Origin: Apis mellifera
Lineage: Eukaryota > Arthropoda > Insecta > Hymenoptera > Apidae
NCBI RefSeq assembly: GCF_003254395.2
Contig: NC_037648.1
Span: 10,480,009-10,544,008 of the forward strand
Length of the DNA: 64,000 nucleotides
Direction: 5' to 3'
Part shown: positions 42,230 to 53,200 of the stretch, one piece after another
Position numbering within the stretch: position 1 is the stretch's first letter
How the letters are laid out: each line of letters starts with the position of its first letter
Position numbers and translations under genes: made by a program
Notes under the pieces: generated by a model
The model's input: only the letters and a program-made list of their open reading frames with translations
What the model was told of the DNA's origin: nothing
The model's database searches: none

Positions 42230-42420
42230 ACGAGAACTTTAAAAACTGCGAATCACGCGGCCACGCAACAGCAACTGAACGCTTCTTGTGATAGAAAACG
42301 TGACTCGAAGTGCGCGCGCAACCACTAGCGCACCACCAGCGCGGCAGCGCTGACGATGTTTCAACCCTTACCGCTTACCGCGCATACTCTACAAGGCGGT
42401 TAAATTCAAATTACCGCCAA
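42230..42420 (-). promoter_or_regulatory. CpG-rich promoter-like island, probably minus strand
   Basis: A sharp GC- and CpG-rich block (many GCGC and CGCG tetramers) sits in very AT-rich DNA. On the minus strand it holds an initiator-like GCGTTCAGTTGC, a common insect start-site context, followed by a 5' UTR-like sequence with a possible first donor (AACATTG|gtaggtac, near 41887). It would suit the start of the candidate minus-strand transcript with exons at 40.6, 21.2, 18.8 and 2.1 kb. Direction and transcription are inferred. Confidence 0.35.
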
Positions 42421-43269
42421 ATCTAAGACTAAACTTTGACAGCCTTTATATTATTTTTAAGTCATAATTAATTATCAACTCAATAGAAAATAAAATATTA
42501 GATGTTATAAGATATTATAATATAAAAAGGAGAATTTTTTAATTTTCTATTAATAAACTCTTTGAACCGAATTTGATTTTTCTTTTTAAAAAGTTATTTT
42601 CACTATTCAAAAATATTTATATCTTATATTTTTTTGAATAAAATATTTTTTACTAAAGTAATTTATAGATAATTGTTTTTTTGAATATTTAGAAATGTTT
42701 GTGAATTATAAAAAAAATGTTAATAATTTAATAAAGACAGTCTTAAATTTATAAAACGTATTTATAAAGCTTATCAGTAATATATATACTTGTACAATAG
42801 ACATGTTTAACGTTTTAAAATTGCAGTTAAGTAATATTGTACTGCCGAATTGCCAAAATCTTTTAAAAAACTGGCATTAACCGAACAAGTGCATGAAATT
42901 TAAAATAGTAATTTAACTACTGTTGAGTCATTATCATCAAGTCTGATATATTCCTCATTATAAGGAAAACTAAACTAATCACATGAACAATAATAATCTT
43001 TTCTATAATTATACAAATAAATATTCCTTCAGAATGAATTTACATATATTATAAAATTATAATATTATGAAAATTGGATCATTTTGTAAATACACGAACA
43101 TGATAGCAATAATTTCAATAAAATTGAAAGCATTACTTGATGATGTAATTTAAATATTAAATAAATAAAATTTAATACTTTTATTTTATTTTGATATATA
43201 TAAAATATTGAAAAAATTTTCAAAAAATATAAAATGAACAAAAAAATGGAAATATAGAATGTAAAAGAA
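42421..43269. other. AT-rich intergenic stretch
   Basis: Extremely AT-rich with no open frame worth reporting. It separates the promoter-like island from the presumed 3' end of the loqs transcript. Confidence 0.5.
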
Positions 43270-43288
43270 CTTTCATAAGCATCGTTAT

Positions 43289-43294
43289 TTTATT
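43289..43294 (-). terminator. candidate polyadenylation signal, loqs distal 3' end
   Basis: AATAAA on the minus strand, in the context GTTAATAAAATAACG, where the sequence changes from mixed UTR-like to uniform AT-rich DNA. Several other hexamers exist nearer the stop, so this would be the distal site. Confidence 0.3.
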
Positions 43295-43575
43295 AACAAT
43301 GTTACACGCACAATCATACATAAAACAACCTTGGCTATAGTTATTGAATGCTGCTCATTTTTAAAAACGAGCCTCGCTATATTGTTCTAAGTCGTTATCT
43401 GTATGCCATGTCCGTGTTGTATGCCAGTACATTATGTCGATTATACAAAATTAACAATATCACTTTGTAAATACAGGATAATTTAATTGACAAAAAGAAA
43501 AGAAAGAATAAGGAAAAATAAAGGATCGGAAGGAAGGCAACGAAAGAAATCGGATAATATGTGATCATAAAATAG

Positions 43576-43601
43576 AAAAAAAAAAAAAAAAAAAAAAAAA
43601 A
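43576..43601. repeat. poly-A run (26)
   Basis: An uninterrupted run of 26 A on the plus strand; on the loqs strand it is poly-T in the presumed 3' UTR. Confidence 0.9.
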
Positions 43602-45380
43602 TAATTACGAACATGTCCCTCCCTCCATATATAAAAATTATAAATTATATTCCAAACCCGTTAGATCTTTAATTATATTACTTTTCATAAAAATGTTTTC
43701 TTTCTCTTGTTTTCTTTTTTCTTTTTTAATTTTTATAAGAAATAAATATCTATGTAGGAATTTACTATTCGATAGGACAATTCTGTACTAACAAATGAAA
43801 CTTGTTCATAAAAAGGAAAAGGAAATTGATAAATATATCATTTATGCATCGATATTAAAGTTGTTTTTTTTATGGTATGGTATTTATCCTTTTTTTTTAT
43901 GGTAGATAAAGATTATTTTTTTCTTCTAAGGCTTTTGTTTCTTTCTCTCTCTTTCACTCATTTAAAAAAATCGATCATATTGAAAAGATTAAGAGAAATA
44001 GTGATTTTTTTTTTTATACAATTGTATTTTAATTTGCGAGCATTTAATTTGTGTATGTAGATAAATTGATAAGTGTGGGGGGAGAGGAATAGAAATTTGC
44101 GGCACAATAGAAGATAAATACAACGAAAATATATTAATTCGCAAATTTTTCTTAAAAAAATGTTCCTTCCTATTTGCTGGAATTTTTTTTCTATTCATTC
44201 TCATCTTTTTTTTTTTTTTATATATATATATATATATTACTTTTTAAAACTTTTATAAAACGCAACAGCGTTTAAACGATAAAATCATAAGTAAATTATA
44301 AATAGCCATTTCATATTTGCCTTAATAAATTTATTGTTTATTTCGTACACGAGACTCGACGGATCCCATTGAAAAATGCTAATAAATTTTTTCTTTTTTC
44401 TTTCATTTTTTTATTCATCCGTCAACTTTGAAAATCGTTGAAAATTTTCTTCTTTTGCACAACTAAGAAGACCACTTCTGTAATGAGAAGTGCGAACGAG
44501 AAAAGAGAAACGAAATATATACATATATATATAACATATATATATACGTATATAGCAATTGATAAAAAGAAAATTACTTGCTTAATCGAATCGAAAAATT
44601 CGTCTCCTTTTCCCGTTCTTAAGTTGGTCCACATAGATGTGCTTCCCCATAATTGAAAAAGATGGGAAGTCTATTTTTCTCTCTCTATTATATTTTGTCT
44701 CATTATGCATCACAATATTTCTTTTTTATTATGCTTTCGCCTCGCTGTTTGATAACCGGATCGCTCACTAATTACTTTTTTTTTTTTTTTTTTTTTGCTC
44801 GATATTATCGTCCCCTCCCCTTAAATAAGAGAATATCAGTAGTATAAAGGTACGATAAATCGACGCTTTGTTTTTATTTTTTTTTTTTTATCTTTTATTT
44901 TTTGAAGCAGTTAATCAAGTCGATTAATTTTTTTAAAAAAGCAAACTAATCGCGTCGATTAACGATTTCAATCGATGAATCGATTCAATCTTAACGCTCT
45001 CGAGGATTTTCCTGGTTATTCGCAATACAAAAACTTAAAGCAAAATTGAGAATAATCAACGAGGCGTTTCGATTATGATCAACGGTTCAGAAACACTGTT
45101 CATTTTATTTTTAAGGGTACATATACCATTGTAAAATTTGAAGAATCTTACTGTGTTACTTTTTTTTGATCAAAATATTATATCTAATATTATATATATT
45201 TTTCAATAAAGCAAAAGTAAACAGCAAATCACAATAAAAATAAAAAAAAATAATAAATAAAATAGAAAAAAAAAGAAAAGAAAAATATAAAAAAATTAAG
45301 CTTCTTCTGAACCAAAAAGGATGAAACAAAAGATCGTATCATTTTCAATTTGAATGATTTCTAATAATAAAAAAAAAAAA

Positions 45381-45572
45381 TTATATAAAATTTCTCGTTA
45401 AAAGAGATTTTTTTTTTCTTTCCAATTCACACAGATTATTTTCTTCTAATTTTACATATGCGTTGATATGTTCCCTTACAAATTGGCGAGTTTCAACAAT
45501 TTTTTGTCGACGCCTTTCAGCGTTAAACGCCGTTTGGTATCGTATCCGTTTTGCCATTCGCAACGAATTCAT
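45381..45572 (-). CDS. candidate small basic protein, 63 aa
   Basis: A minus-strand frame starts at ATG 45570-45572 and ends at TAA 45381-45383. It stands out because its first half uses many C/G-ending codons (TCG, CGA, CGG, ACG, GCG, CGT, CGC) in the middle of very AT-rich DNA. The product is strongly basic and helix-like: NSLRMAKRIRYQTAFNAERR at the start, then a charged stretch and a lysine-rich end. No transmembrane segment or cysteine motif is present. An internal gtaaggg could act as a donor after RQF, so it could also be an exon. I do not recognise the family. It lies in what otherwise looks like loqs 3' UTR, so it may be a chance frame. Confidence 0.35.
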   Translation of the reverse strand: MNSLRMAKRIRYQTAFNAERRRQKIVETRQFVREHINAYVKLEENNLCELERKKKSLLTRNFI

Positions 45573-45662
45573 TTTGATTGGCACAAAAAACTACTTACAC
45601 GTAGAAGATAAACGTGAAACTAGTCGAACTCTCAACATGCAAAATAGCATTTTATAATTATT

Positions 45663-45686
45663 AAAAAAAAAAAAAAAAAAAAAAAA
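45663..45686. repeat. poly-A run (24)
   Basis: An uninterrupted run of 24 A on the plus strand, about 90 bases upstream (minus strand sense) of the small open frame at 45381-45572. Confidence 0.9.
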
Positions 45687-48176
45687 TTCGAAAATATTTT
45701 ATGCAAAACGGAATCGATCGTCGAAACAAAATATACGATGAATTTTCTAATTCCATAAAATCTAAAAAAATAAATATAATTACAGAAAACAATTAGCATC
45801 ACCCGTAGTAGCAATTAAGCGTTTTTGTATCATGATCGAACACAACTCTTACAAATTGCTCGAAAAGAATTTAGTTAGATTCAATGATCATGATCCACAA
45901 ATCAAATCGCTCTGTTCTATTCTTTCTACAACGCTTTCCTCTCGTTTTTTCTCTCTCTTTTTATCGTTATTTTTGTATCATTAAAGAAATAATTGATTGC
46001 AATATCAACCTAGCAATGTACTTCCGTTTATACGCATACACATTCTATACTTTGCATGTAAGTAATGCCTATTTTCCAAATGTATGAAATATGCTCCAAC
46101 CAAGAAATCATGTCGCGATTTTTTGAAACATCCACACCTTAGGGTAGTTTCATTAATTTCCTTTATCTCCTCCTAATACTCGTGTTGAGGCACATTTATC
46201 GTTTTGCTCATTCACTCGCTTTCTCTAATTTCTCTTTCGCTCTCTCTCTCATTCAGCATCACGCATTTCCATGTTACCCTGGCCCACGAATTATACTTAC
46301 AGAAAATGAACTCTTTTTTTGTACTATCGATATATGTATGTCAAGATGCGGGGCAAGATATCGTAGTTATGCGCGATTATCCATCAGCTTGTTATTGCAC
46401 CACTATATCGAGTCGATGATTTAATATAGTATGCATACACCATTTCATACGTGAAATTTTTACACGTAAAATTTCACATTTTATTTGCATGTTACGTTCG
46501 CTTTCGATCCTATTAGAATACTCGATTGTTCGAAAAGTAACAATAATAATATCAGTACAAGTTAAATGAACATTGAATTATCAGACTTGTTCGAGCTTAT
46601 AGACAAATTTCCAGATATATATTCGTAGATAATAAAGATGATGTAACAATTCGTTAATTAATGATTGCAATATATGCAGATATTATATTACAATGTATAC
46701 AAACTACAATGTATATTTTATACAGACTACTGAAGAGATATTCAAAAATCTCGTATGAGAATATATATCTGTAAACAACGTCCAAAAGTTCAAACAAGTT
46801 GCTTTTCAATGCGAAAAAGAAAACAGTATGAATAAATTCGTTTTCTAGATTTTCAAGAAATATAAATAGATAAAATACATATCTATCTAATGCTACTAGA
46901 CTATTAACGATTCATCGAAGGGAGCGAGAATAAAAAAATCATCGCTGGACGAAATTGCGTATGCACACACAGATTTCTTTAGGCGGAAATATTAATTAAA
47001 CGCAAGATTCGACGAAAAATTCGTAATATTCGTCGATTGATTTTACAACGAATATTTTCTCGCACTTATTTTCTCGGTCGTCACGGAAAAATTACATTTT
47101 TTTCGTAATTATGTCATTCATAAACAGGATGATGATTCATGATTAAAAATTGCATTATTATGCAACTATGTATCTTTTCTATACTTCATTTCATTTTTTT
47201 TTTTCCCCATCTTACCTTAACTTTTTTTCTTTTCCATTTTTTTTTTTTTTTCAATTCATGATCGTATCCTCTTGACTCTATATATACGTCCATACGCAAT
47301 ATTATTCTTCTCTTCATTTAGTATAAATGTCTTATTCGGTGACGCACATTAGCAATTCAAAAATTTAATACACACGAGTATATATATAGTTTTGTTTAAT
47401 ACGAGATGCGTATTTAGATGAGGATTTCTCTTAACGATTAACCTTACGCGTATTAATATGTGATGCTTATGAGTTTATGAGCTACCATACTAAAGAAAAA
47501 ACATACACCACTGAAAGATTATATCGTTACTTTATCGCGATCACCCTCGGATATACTCGGATCGCCGAAAGCTACGTTTGCACTGTGCATACGTTTGATG
47601 GAGATACGATGTTCAAATTAAGCGAATTATTCGAAAGACTAAAAATTTTATTTACTTTACTATTTAATTTTCAAACATCTCATATTTCTTTTATTTTCTT
47701 CTACAAAGGAGTTGTTTTTATATATAATCGCATTGCAATGAACATCGTTACACCGTCATTCTCATATATAAATAGTGAAGCACATTAAAAACATAGCAAT
47801 AAGCTAAGTAATATGCAAATATTGGAAAACCTCCACTAATTCTATGCAAAGTATAGCTTGTAGGATACCATTCATTAAAACTAAGACTTATCATTATTAT
47901 AATCATAATTTTGCTTTTTTTCTTTTTCTCTTCCCTTCTATTTCATAAACTTTTTTTTTTTTCCCTATGGATTTTTACGTGGAACATGATTATGAATTCT
48001 GCTCCACTAACTAGCAAATTTGCTTTCTCTAATCAATCTCGACGAAAACAAATTTGTCCAGAATCATTTTCGCAAATACTATATATTTATAGAAATGAAA
48101 CTATTCTTATCGATAGTCATAATTTATGTACAATTTAACAAACTGGTTGCAATTGCCTCTTTTTTCTTCTTTTCTT

Positions 48177-48254
48177 TCTCTCTCTCTCTCTCTCTCTCTC
48201 TCGCTCGCTCACTCGTTCGTTCGTTCGTTCGCTCATTCGTTCATTCGTTCTCTC
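48177..48254. repeat. compound microsatellite (TC)n then TCGT/TCAT tetramers
   Basis: A (TC) run from 48177 to about 48202 passes into imperfect TCGC/TCGT/TCAT repeats to 48254. A simple repeat, likely length-polymorphic. Confidence 0.9.
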
Positions 48255-48779
48255 AAATTCAATGATATTTAGATAAATTACGTCATAAAATTATAATCGA
48301 GCTCAACTCACTATGCCCTGCCGTGTCACATTGAATGATAGAAACAAGTCAAAATGATTTTTTTCTCTTGTCACTTCGTAATGTTTTTTTTTTTTGTATA
48401 TATATATGTGTGTAAAATCATTTCAGGCAGAATTTTTTCGAATGATTATTAATAATGATCATTAACCGTGTATCTATATATATTTTTGCCAAAATACCAG
48501 TTATCATTTACATACACACATCAATTCTTATAGACTGGTTAAAATTTATTTCAAAATGGATCAAAAATTGAAATAATTTTTACCAAATCTCCTCCATATA
48601 ACATATCGACTAAGTAGATTGGCAAATTAGTTCCTAATTTTCGCAACAATGCATAAGATACACGAATATTTTATTTTTATTGAAATATTATCATATTTCA
48701 TGACTTTAGATCTTTATCATTTTATTTAAATTCATTTTTCATTTTACTCTTCTTATAATTGTGACAAATTTTCATTCGA

Positions 48780-48780
<1 letters not shown>

Positions 48781-48817
<37 letters not shown>
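48781..48817. repeat. (TA)n(TG)n microsatellite
   Basis: Six TA units run into about twelve TG units, ending 14 bases from the stop codon of the long loqs frame. On the transcript it is a CA/TA repeat at the start of the presumed 3' UTR. Confidence 0.9.
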
Positions 48818-48823
<6 letters not shown>

Positions 48824-48831
48824 AATCATTT

Positions 48832-50273
48832 TTACTTGTTGAATCTTGGTGGCCTCCTCAATCGTGGTATTAATTCTGTTCTGACTGTTCTAGCGTAATT
48901 TGGAGCAGCATATTGATCTGTTACAGCGATAGGACTCTGTAAACTTTGTATAAACATCTGTGAGTCCTGTAGTTGTCCTACACTTGCTGCTTGATATTGA
49001 TATTGACTATTGGCTATATCCGCCGTTGGATAATGATTCGGTTGCACGAATTGAGGAGGATTATCGTATTGTGGATATGGAATGGAACTTTCTGCGGAAA
49101 ATTGAGGAATTACAGGGTTTACATTCACTGGTGTAGTTGCAAAACTACCAGGATCATATGTTTGATATTGATTTAGCTGTCCAATTTGTGTTGTATTGAA
49201 CGGAGGTGATTGAGGAAACTGAGAAGTATCAGGAAATAGCATACTTGCAACAGTTGGTTGGGGAAAACTTTCCGGTCTAGCGTAAGGTGATATATTCGCC
49301 GTAACATTACTTAAATTTTGAACATTGGGAATACCAGCGATCTGAGACGTGCCATAGCTATGAAAGGTTTGTCTACCGTGATCGAGATCTTTCACACCAC
49401 TTTGCAAAGAACTCACCATATTCAATTTTGATTTAGAGTTTGAACCATCGATATCATTATGTTTAGTTCTTGCTTCTGTGACAAAAGGATGACGAACATT
49501 GACGATACTCTGTGGAGCACGTAAAGGTGGAAAATTAATCGGTGTCGTCTTCGATGTCGAATTTTGTTGCTCCAATGCTTTTCTAGCTATGGCAAATGCA
49601 GTGTTATCGTTCCGTGACGCTGGTCGAGATTGATGTGTATTGGAAGAAGTTCCATGGTTGTCTCTATGTAACGCTTGAACAGATTGATTTACGAACCTCG
49701 ATGATAAGTTGTTTATACTCGCACTATTCCTTGCTTTGTAATCTTGATTGCTTACAGGTGATTCTTTGTATTCTGATTGTATTTGATAATTTTTCATTTT
49801 TGAATCAATTTCATTGGAAAATTTTTTTGTAGAATAATCTTTTGATTTAGATGTACTCTCGTGAGAAATATTACTACCAACACAAGTTGTATTAACACCT
49901 CTTACAGTATTGAAAGAATTAGATTGATTTGTGGTTACAAGTGACGTATTCTTTGTTAGTTGTTCATTAGATTTTAAATTCTCGTTATTTCCACTGTTCT
50001 TTTTTATAGATGAATTCATCCTATTTGAAGAAACTGTAACAGTTGATGTTGATGTAGTGATTGTACTTAATGTAGTATCTTTATTCCCCATCGTAGTATT
50101 TACTGCTCTGATAGATGGTTTTGATAATCTACTTTTGTTCCCCATGTGATCAAGTTTTTGATTGCTTTTACTCTTATCTGATACTTGATTGTTCGATAAC
50201 ATTTTTGAATCTGTATTGTTATTTTGGTTTTTGGACAGCAAATTATTATGAGATTTACAGTTAATAGTGACAG
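48832..50273 (-). CDS. loqs: candidate alternative terminal exon of loqs (479-aa low-complexity tail)
   Basis: An open frame of about 480 codons follows the canonical loqs stop (TGA 50296-50298) in the same frame. A good internal acceptor (cgctttgctcctgccag, exon from 50273) has the same phase as the normal one, so splicing from the exon at 51958-52069 would give a codon G|CT and run on in frame. The product would keep dsRBD1 and dsRBD2, lose the second half of dsRBD3, and gain 479 residues, 811 in all. The tail is rich in Ser, Asn, Thr and Gln, with a Pro/Gln/Tyr-rich C-terminal third and a basic end (RTELIPRLRRPPRFNK). No known domain is recognised. Such a frame is very unlikely by chance here, so it is coding. 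The route (alternative acceptor, stop-codon readthrough or a separate transcript) is inferred. Confidence 0.7.
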
Positions 50274-50295
50274 CTGGCAGGAGCAAAGCGCTGGC

Positions 50296-53200
50296 TCACT
50301 TTTTGGTCATGATTTTGAGATATTCCAAAGCGTTTTGAGCAGCACTAGCTTGAGCATCTTTACTAGTAACACCACAACCATAGCAAACTGCCACTGGCAG
50401 AGTAGACAGCTGCACAAGGCACTGGCATTTACCTATAACAGATATAAATATAAAATTGAAACATTCATCAATTCAATCAATATTTGATTTCTGTATAACA
50501 TTATTTTTAAGAACTCAAAAATTATTTTTTTCTTATATTTCAAAATCATATTAATTAAATAAATAATTAATTAGTAATAACTAACATCAAAAAATCAATA
50601 AAAATATTTTCAAAATATTTTTAAAGTATATTTAACAACATAAAACTATTATGTAAAAATAATATATTATACTTAAAAAAATATAAATTTAAATAACAAA
50701 TTATTTGAAAATAATAAATAAATTACTTATAGATAATGTTTAATCTAAAATAAATGAAAAATTAATGGAAAATATGATAATCATGTCATAGGTCATATAT
50801 GTGTTATATAAGATCCTTTTTCTTTGCAAAGAATATATACAGCATATAAATATAGAATCATGACTGGAATAAAATCTGCCAAATTTGCTTTACGTAAAAA
50901 AATGAAAAATATTATTGAACAACTTAGTACTGAAGAAAAACAAAGACAATCAATGGAAGTATTTAAAAAAGTAAGTATATTAGAGAAATAATTAATTTAT
51001 ATATAATATATGCAAGAGGTTATGTTTACTTTTATTTAAAAAGTAAGTATTTAAAAAGTTGTTTCTAACAAATATATTTCTATATCTATAGCTATGTTCT
51101 CTATCACAATTTCAAAACAGTAAAAGAATCTCTTTATATCTAAGTACAAAAGATGAAATTGATACAATTCCAATATTAAAACATATATTCGAAGCAAAAA
51201 AGGAAGTATTTGTTCCTAGATATAATGGAAAAGAGATGGAAATGGTTAAGTTATTTTCAATGGAAGATTATGAAACTTTACCATTAACTAAATGGAATAT
51301 TAAACAACCAAATTATAATGAAAATAGAGAAAATGCATTGGAAACAGGTAAAATTTAAAAGCATTAATTTATAGAATTATAAATATATCTCTTACATTAT
51401 TAGTGTTATTATTAATAATATCTCTATATATAAATCCTTCTATTATAATTAATAGATGAAATATAAAATTAATTTATAATATAAAATTTATGATATTTTA
51501 GGTGGATTAGATTTAATACTTTTACCGGGTCTTGCATTTACTATTAATGGTAAGTAAAATCTATTTTATATAAATTCTTTTAGAAAAAAAAAACTTATAT
51601 TATTATATAAGTTATAATAATATATGTTATCAATCAGGGAAACGGTTGGGACATGGAATGGGTTATTATGACAAATTTTTGGAATTATGTTTAAAGAAAC
51701 AACAAAACAAACCACATTTAATTGCAGTGGCATTTAATGAACAATTATGGGAAGATATTCCTACATCTGAAAATGACATTGTTTTGGATCTTGTACTTAC
51801 AGAAAAATAAATATATTTATATAACATATATTTAAAAAAAAAAATTTTATCTATTTGTTTCTATGTTATTTGTCATCATATTATAATGTAATTTTATTTT
51901 CAATAAATATAAAAATATATTAAATAAAATTGATAATATAAAAAATTAATCACTTACCACTGATAGACTTTTCTTCAATATCAACATAAGTTACTTCAAA
52001 TTGCTGCTCTGAAGCAATTTCTTGCAAAAACTGTACTAAATTTACATCACCATCATTCAAACATGTATTCTGCAACAGAAAAAATCATATAATAAATTTA
52101 ATAAAATTAAAAATTTAACCAAAAAAATTTATAATTCTTATAATTCAAAATTTAAAAACAATTAGTAGTGCTTCAATTCATTACACTACAAACCTGTAAT
52201 TCAAAAAGTTTAACACCAGTGGATGACTTCAAACTTTTATGAAATTGTGAAACCTTAAGGCTATGAATAGTAGTCAGTGTTGAAATTTTGCTACCTTTCA
52301 AATCAGCATAACGGGCACTCACATTTGCATTTCTTTGTAAAACCTATAACGGACAATTAATATATGTAAAATTTTAATTACATGCTTATCATTGGAAGAA
52401 GTGTACCAATGACTGCACTTACATTAAGAGTAGAATGAAGTGGAAATGATCCAAGCGTGTTATTGTTGAAAATATATGCTGTTGTGTTAATGATTTATAT
52501 TACAAATACACATATGGATTGCACATAATTGAGATCTTAACATAAATTATCCGTTATAGATTTAGGGTGATCAGAAAGGTAGCTTATATTTCATAATACT
52601 ACTTACAGTAGCAAATCACTTCCACTTCACTAAACATACACACACGTACACATAAAAATAATTCACATACAAGTTATACATATAATACACAATTTACATA
52701 AAACAATATGTTAACACTATATATAATTAAATACATAAAAAATATGTAACTAAATATAAAAAAAATAATATTTGATTTTAAATAATTTAAGTACATAATT
52801 TATTAAATTAAAAATAAGTAAACAAAATAATCTTACCTCATCTTCATCTATATTAGGATTTTCTGTAGTCATATAATGTAAAGCTTGCCACATTTTATGA
52901 GCTGCATGTCTTTTTGCAACTTTTTTACTTTTTCCTTGACCAACTTCTCGATATTTTAAAACAGAACAGACAATTGTGAATTGTCTTTCATGTGGCAAAC
53001 CCTCTTCATTTTCTATTGTATACTTTGGTGGAGGCCAATGACGTGACATACACATTTCTTGTAATGCTCCAATTGGATTTGTGATTATTTTTTCTTCTCC
53101 ATATCCAGATAACTCTTGCAAATTCTCAGAACTATATAAAATTAATTATTAAATAAATTAAGTGAAATATATAAACTATAATATAAAAAATATATATTAT

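Larger units (their letters stand above)
43270..48831 (-). other. probable long 3' UTR of the loqs long terminal exon
   Basis: The stretch follows the stop codon at 48832-48834 on the minus strand. It contains no large open frame and is full of low-complexity tracts: A26 at 43576-43601, A24 at 45663-45686, poly-T near 44780, TA repeats near 44220 and TG/TA repeats by the stop. A minus-strand AATAAA lies at 43289-43294, after which composition becomes plain AT-rich. This suggests a 3' UTR of about 5.5 kb. An embedded small gene (45381-45572) would contradict part of this. Confidence 0.35.

Noticed and set aside
46182..46424. Two overlapping plus-strand frames of 70-80 codons
   Set aside because: Both frames overlap in the same DNA, are Ser/Leu-rich from CT-rich repeats, and have no supporting signal.
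50224..50487. Plus-strand frame across the last loqs exon border
   Set aside because: Antisense shadow of the loqs dsRBD3 coding exon.
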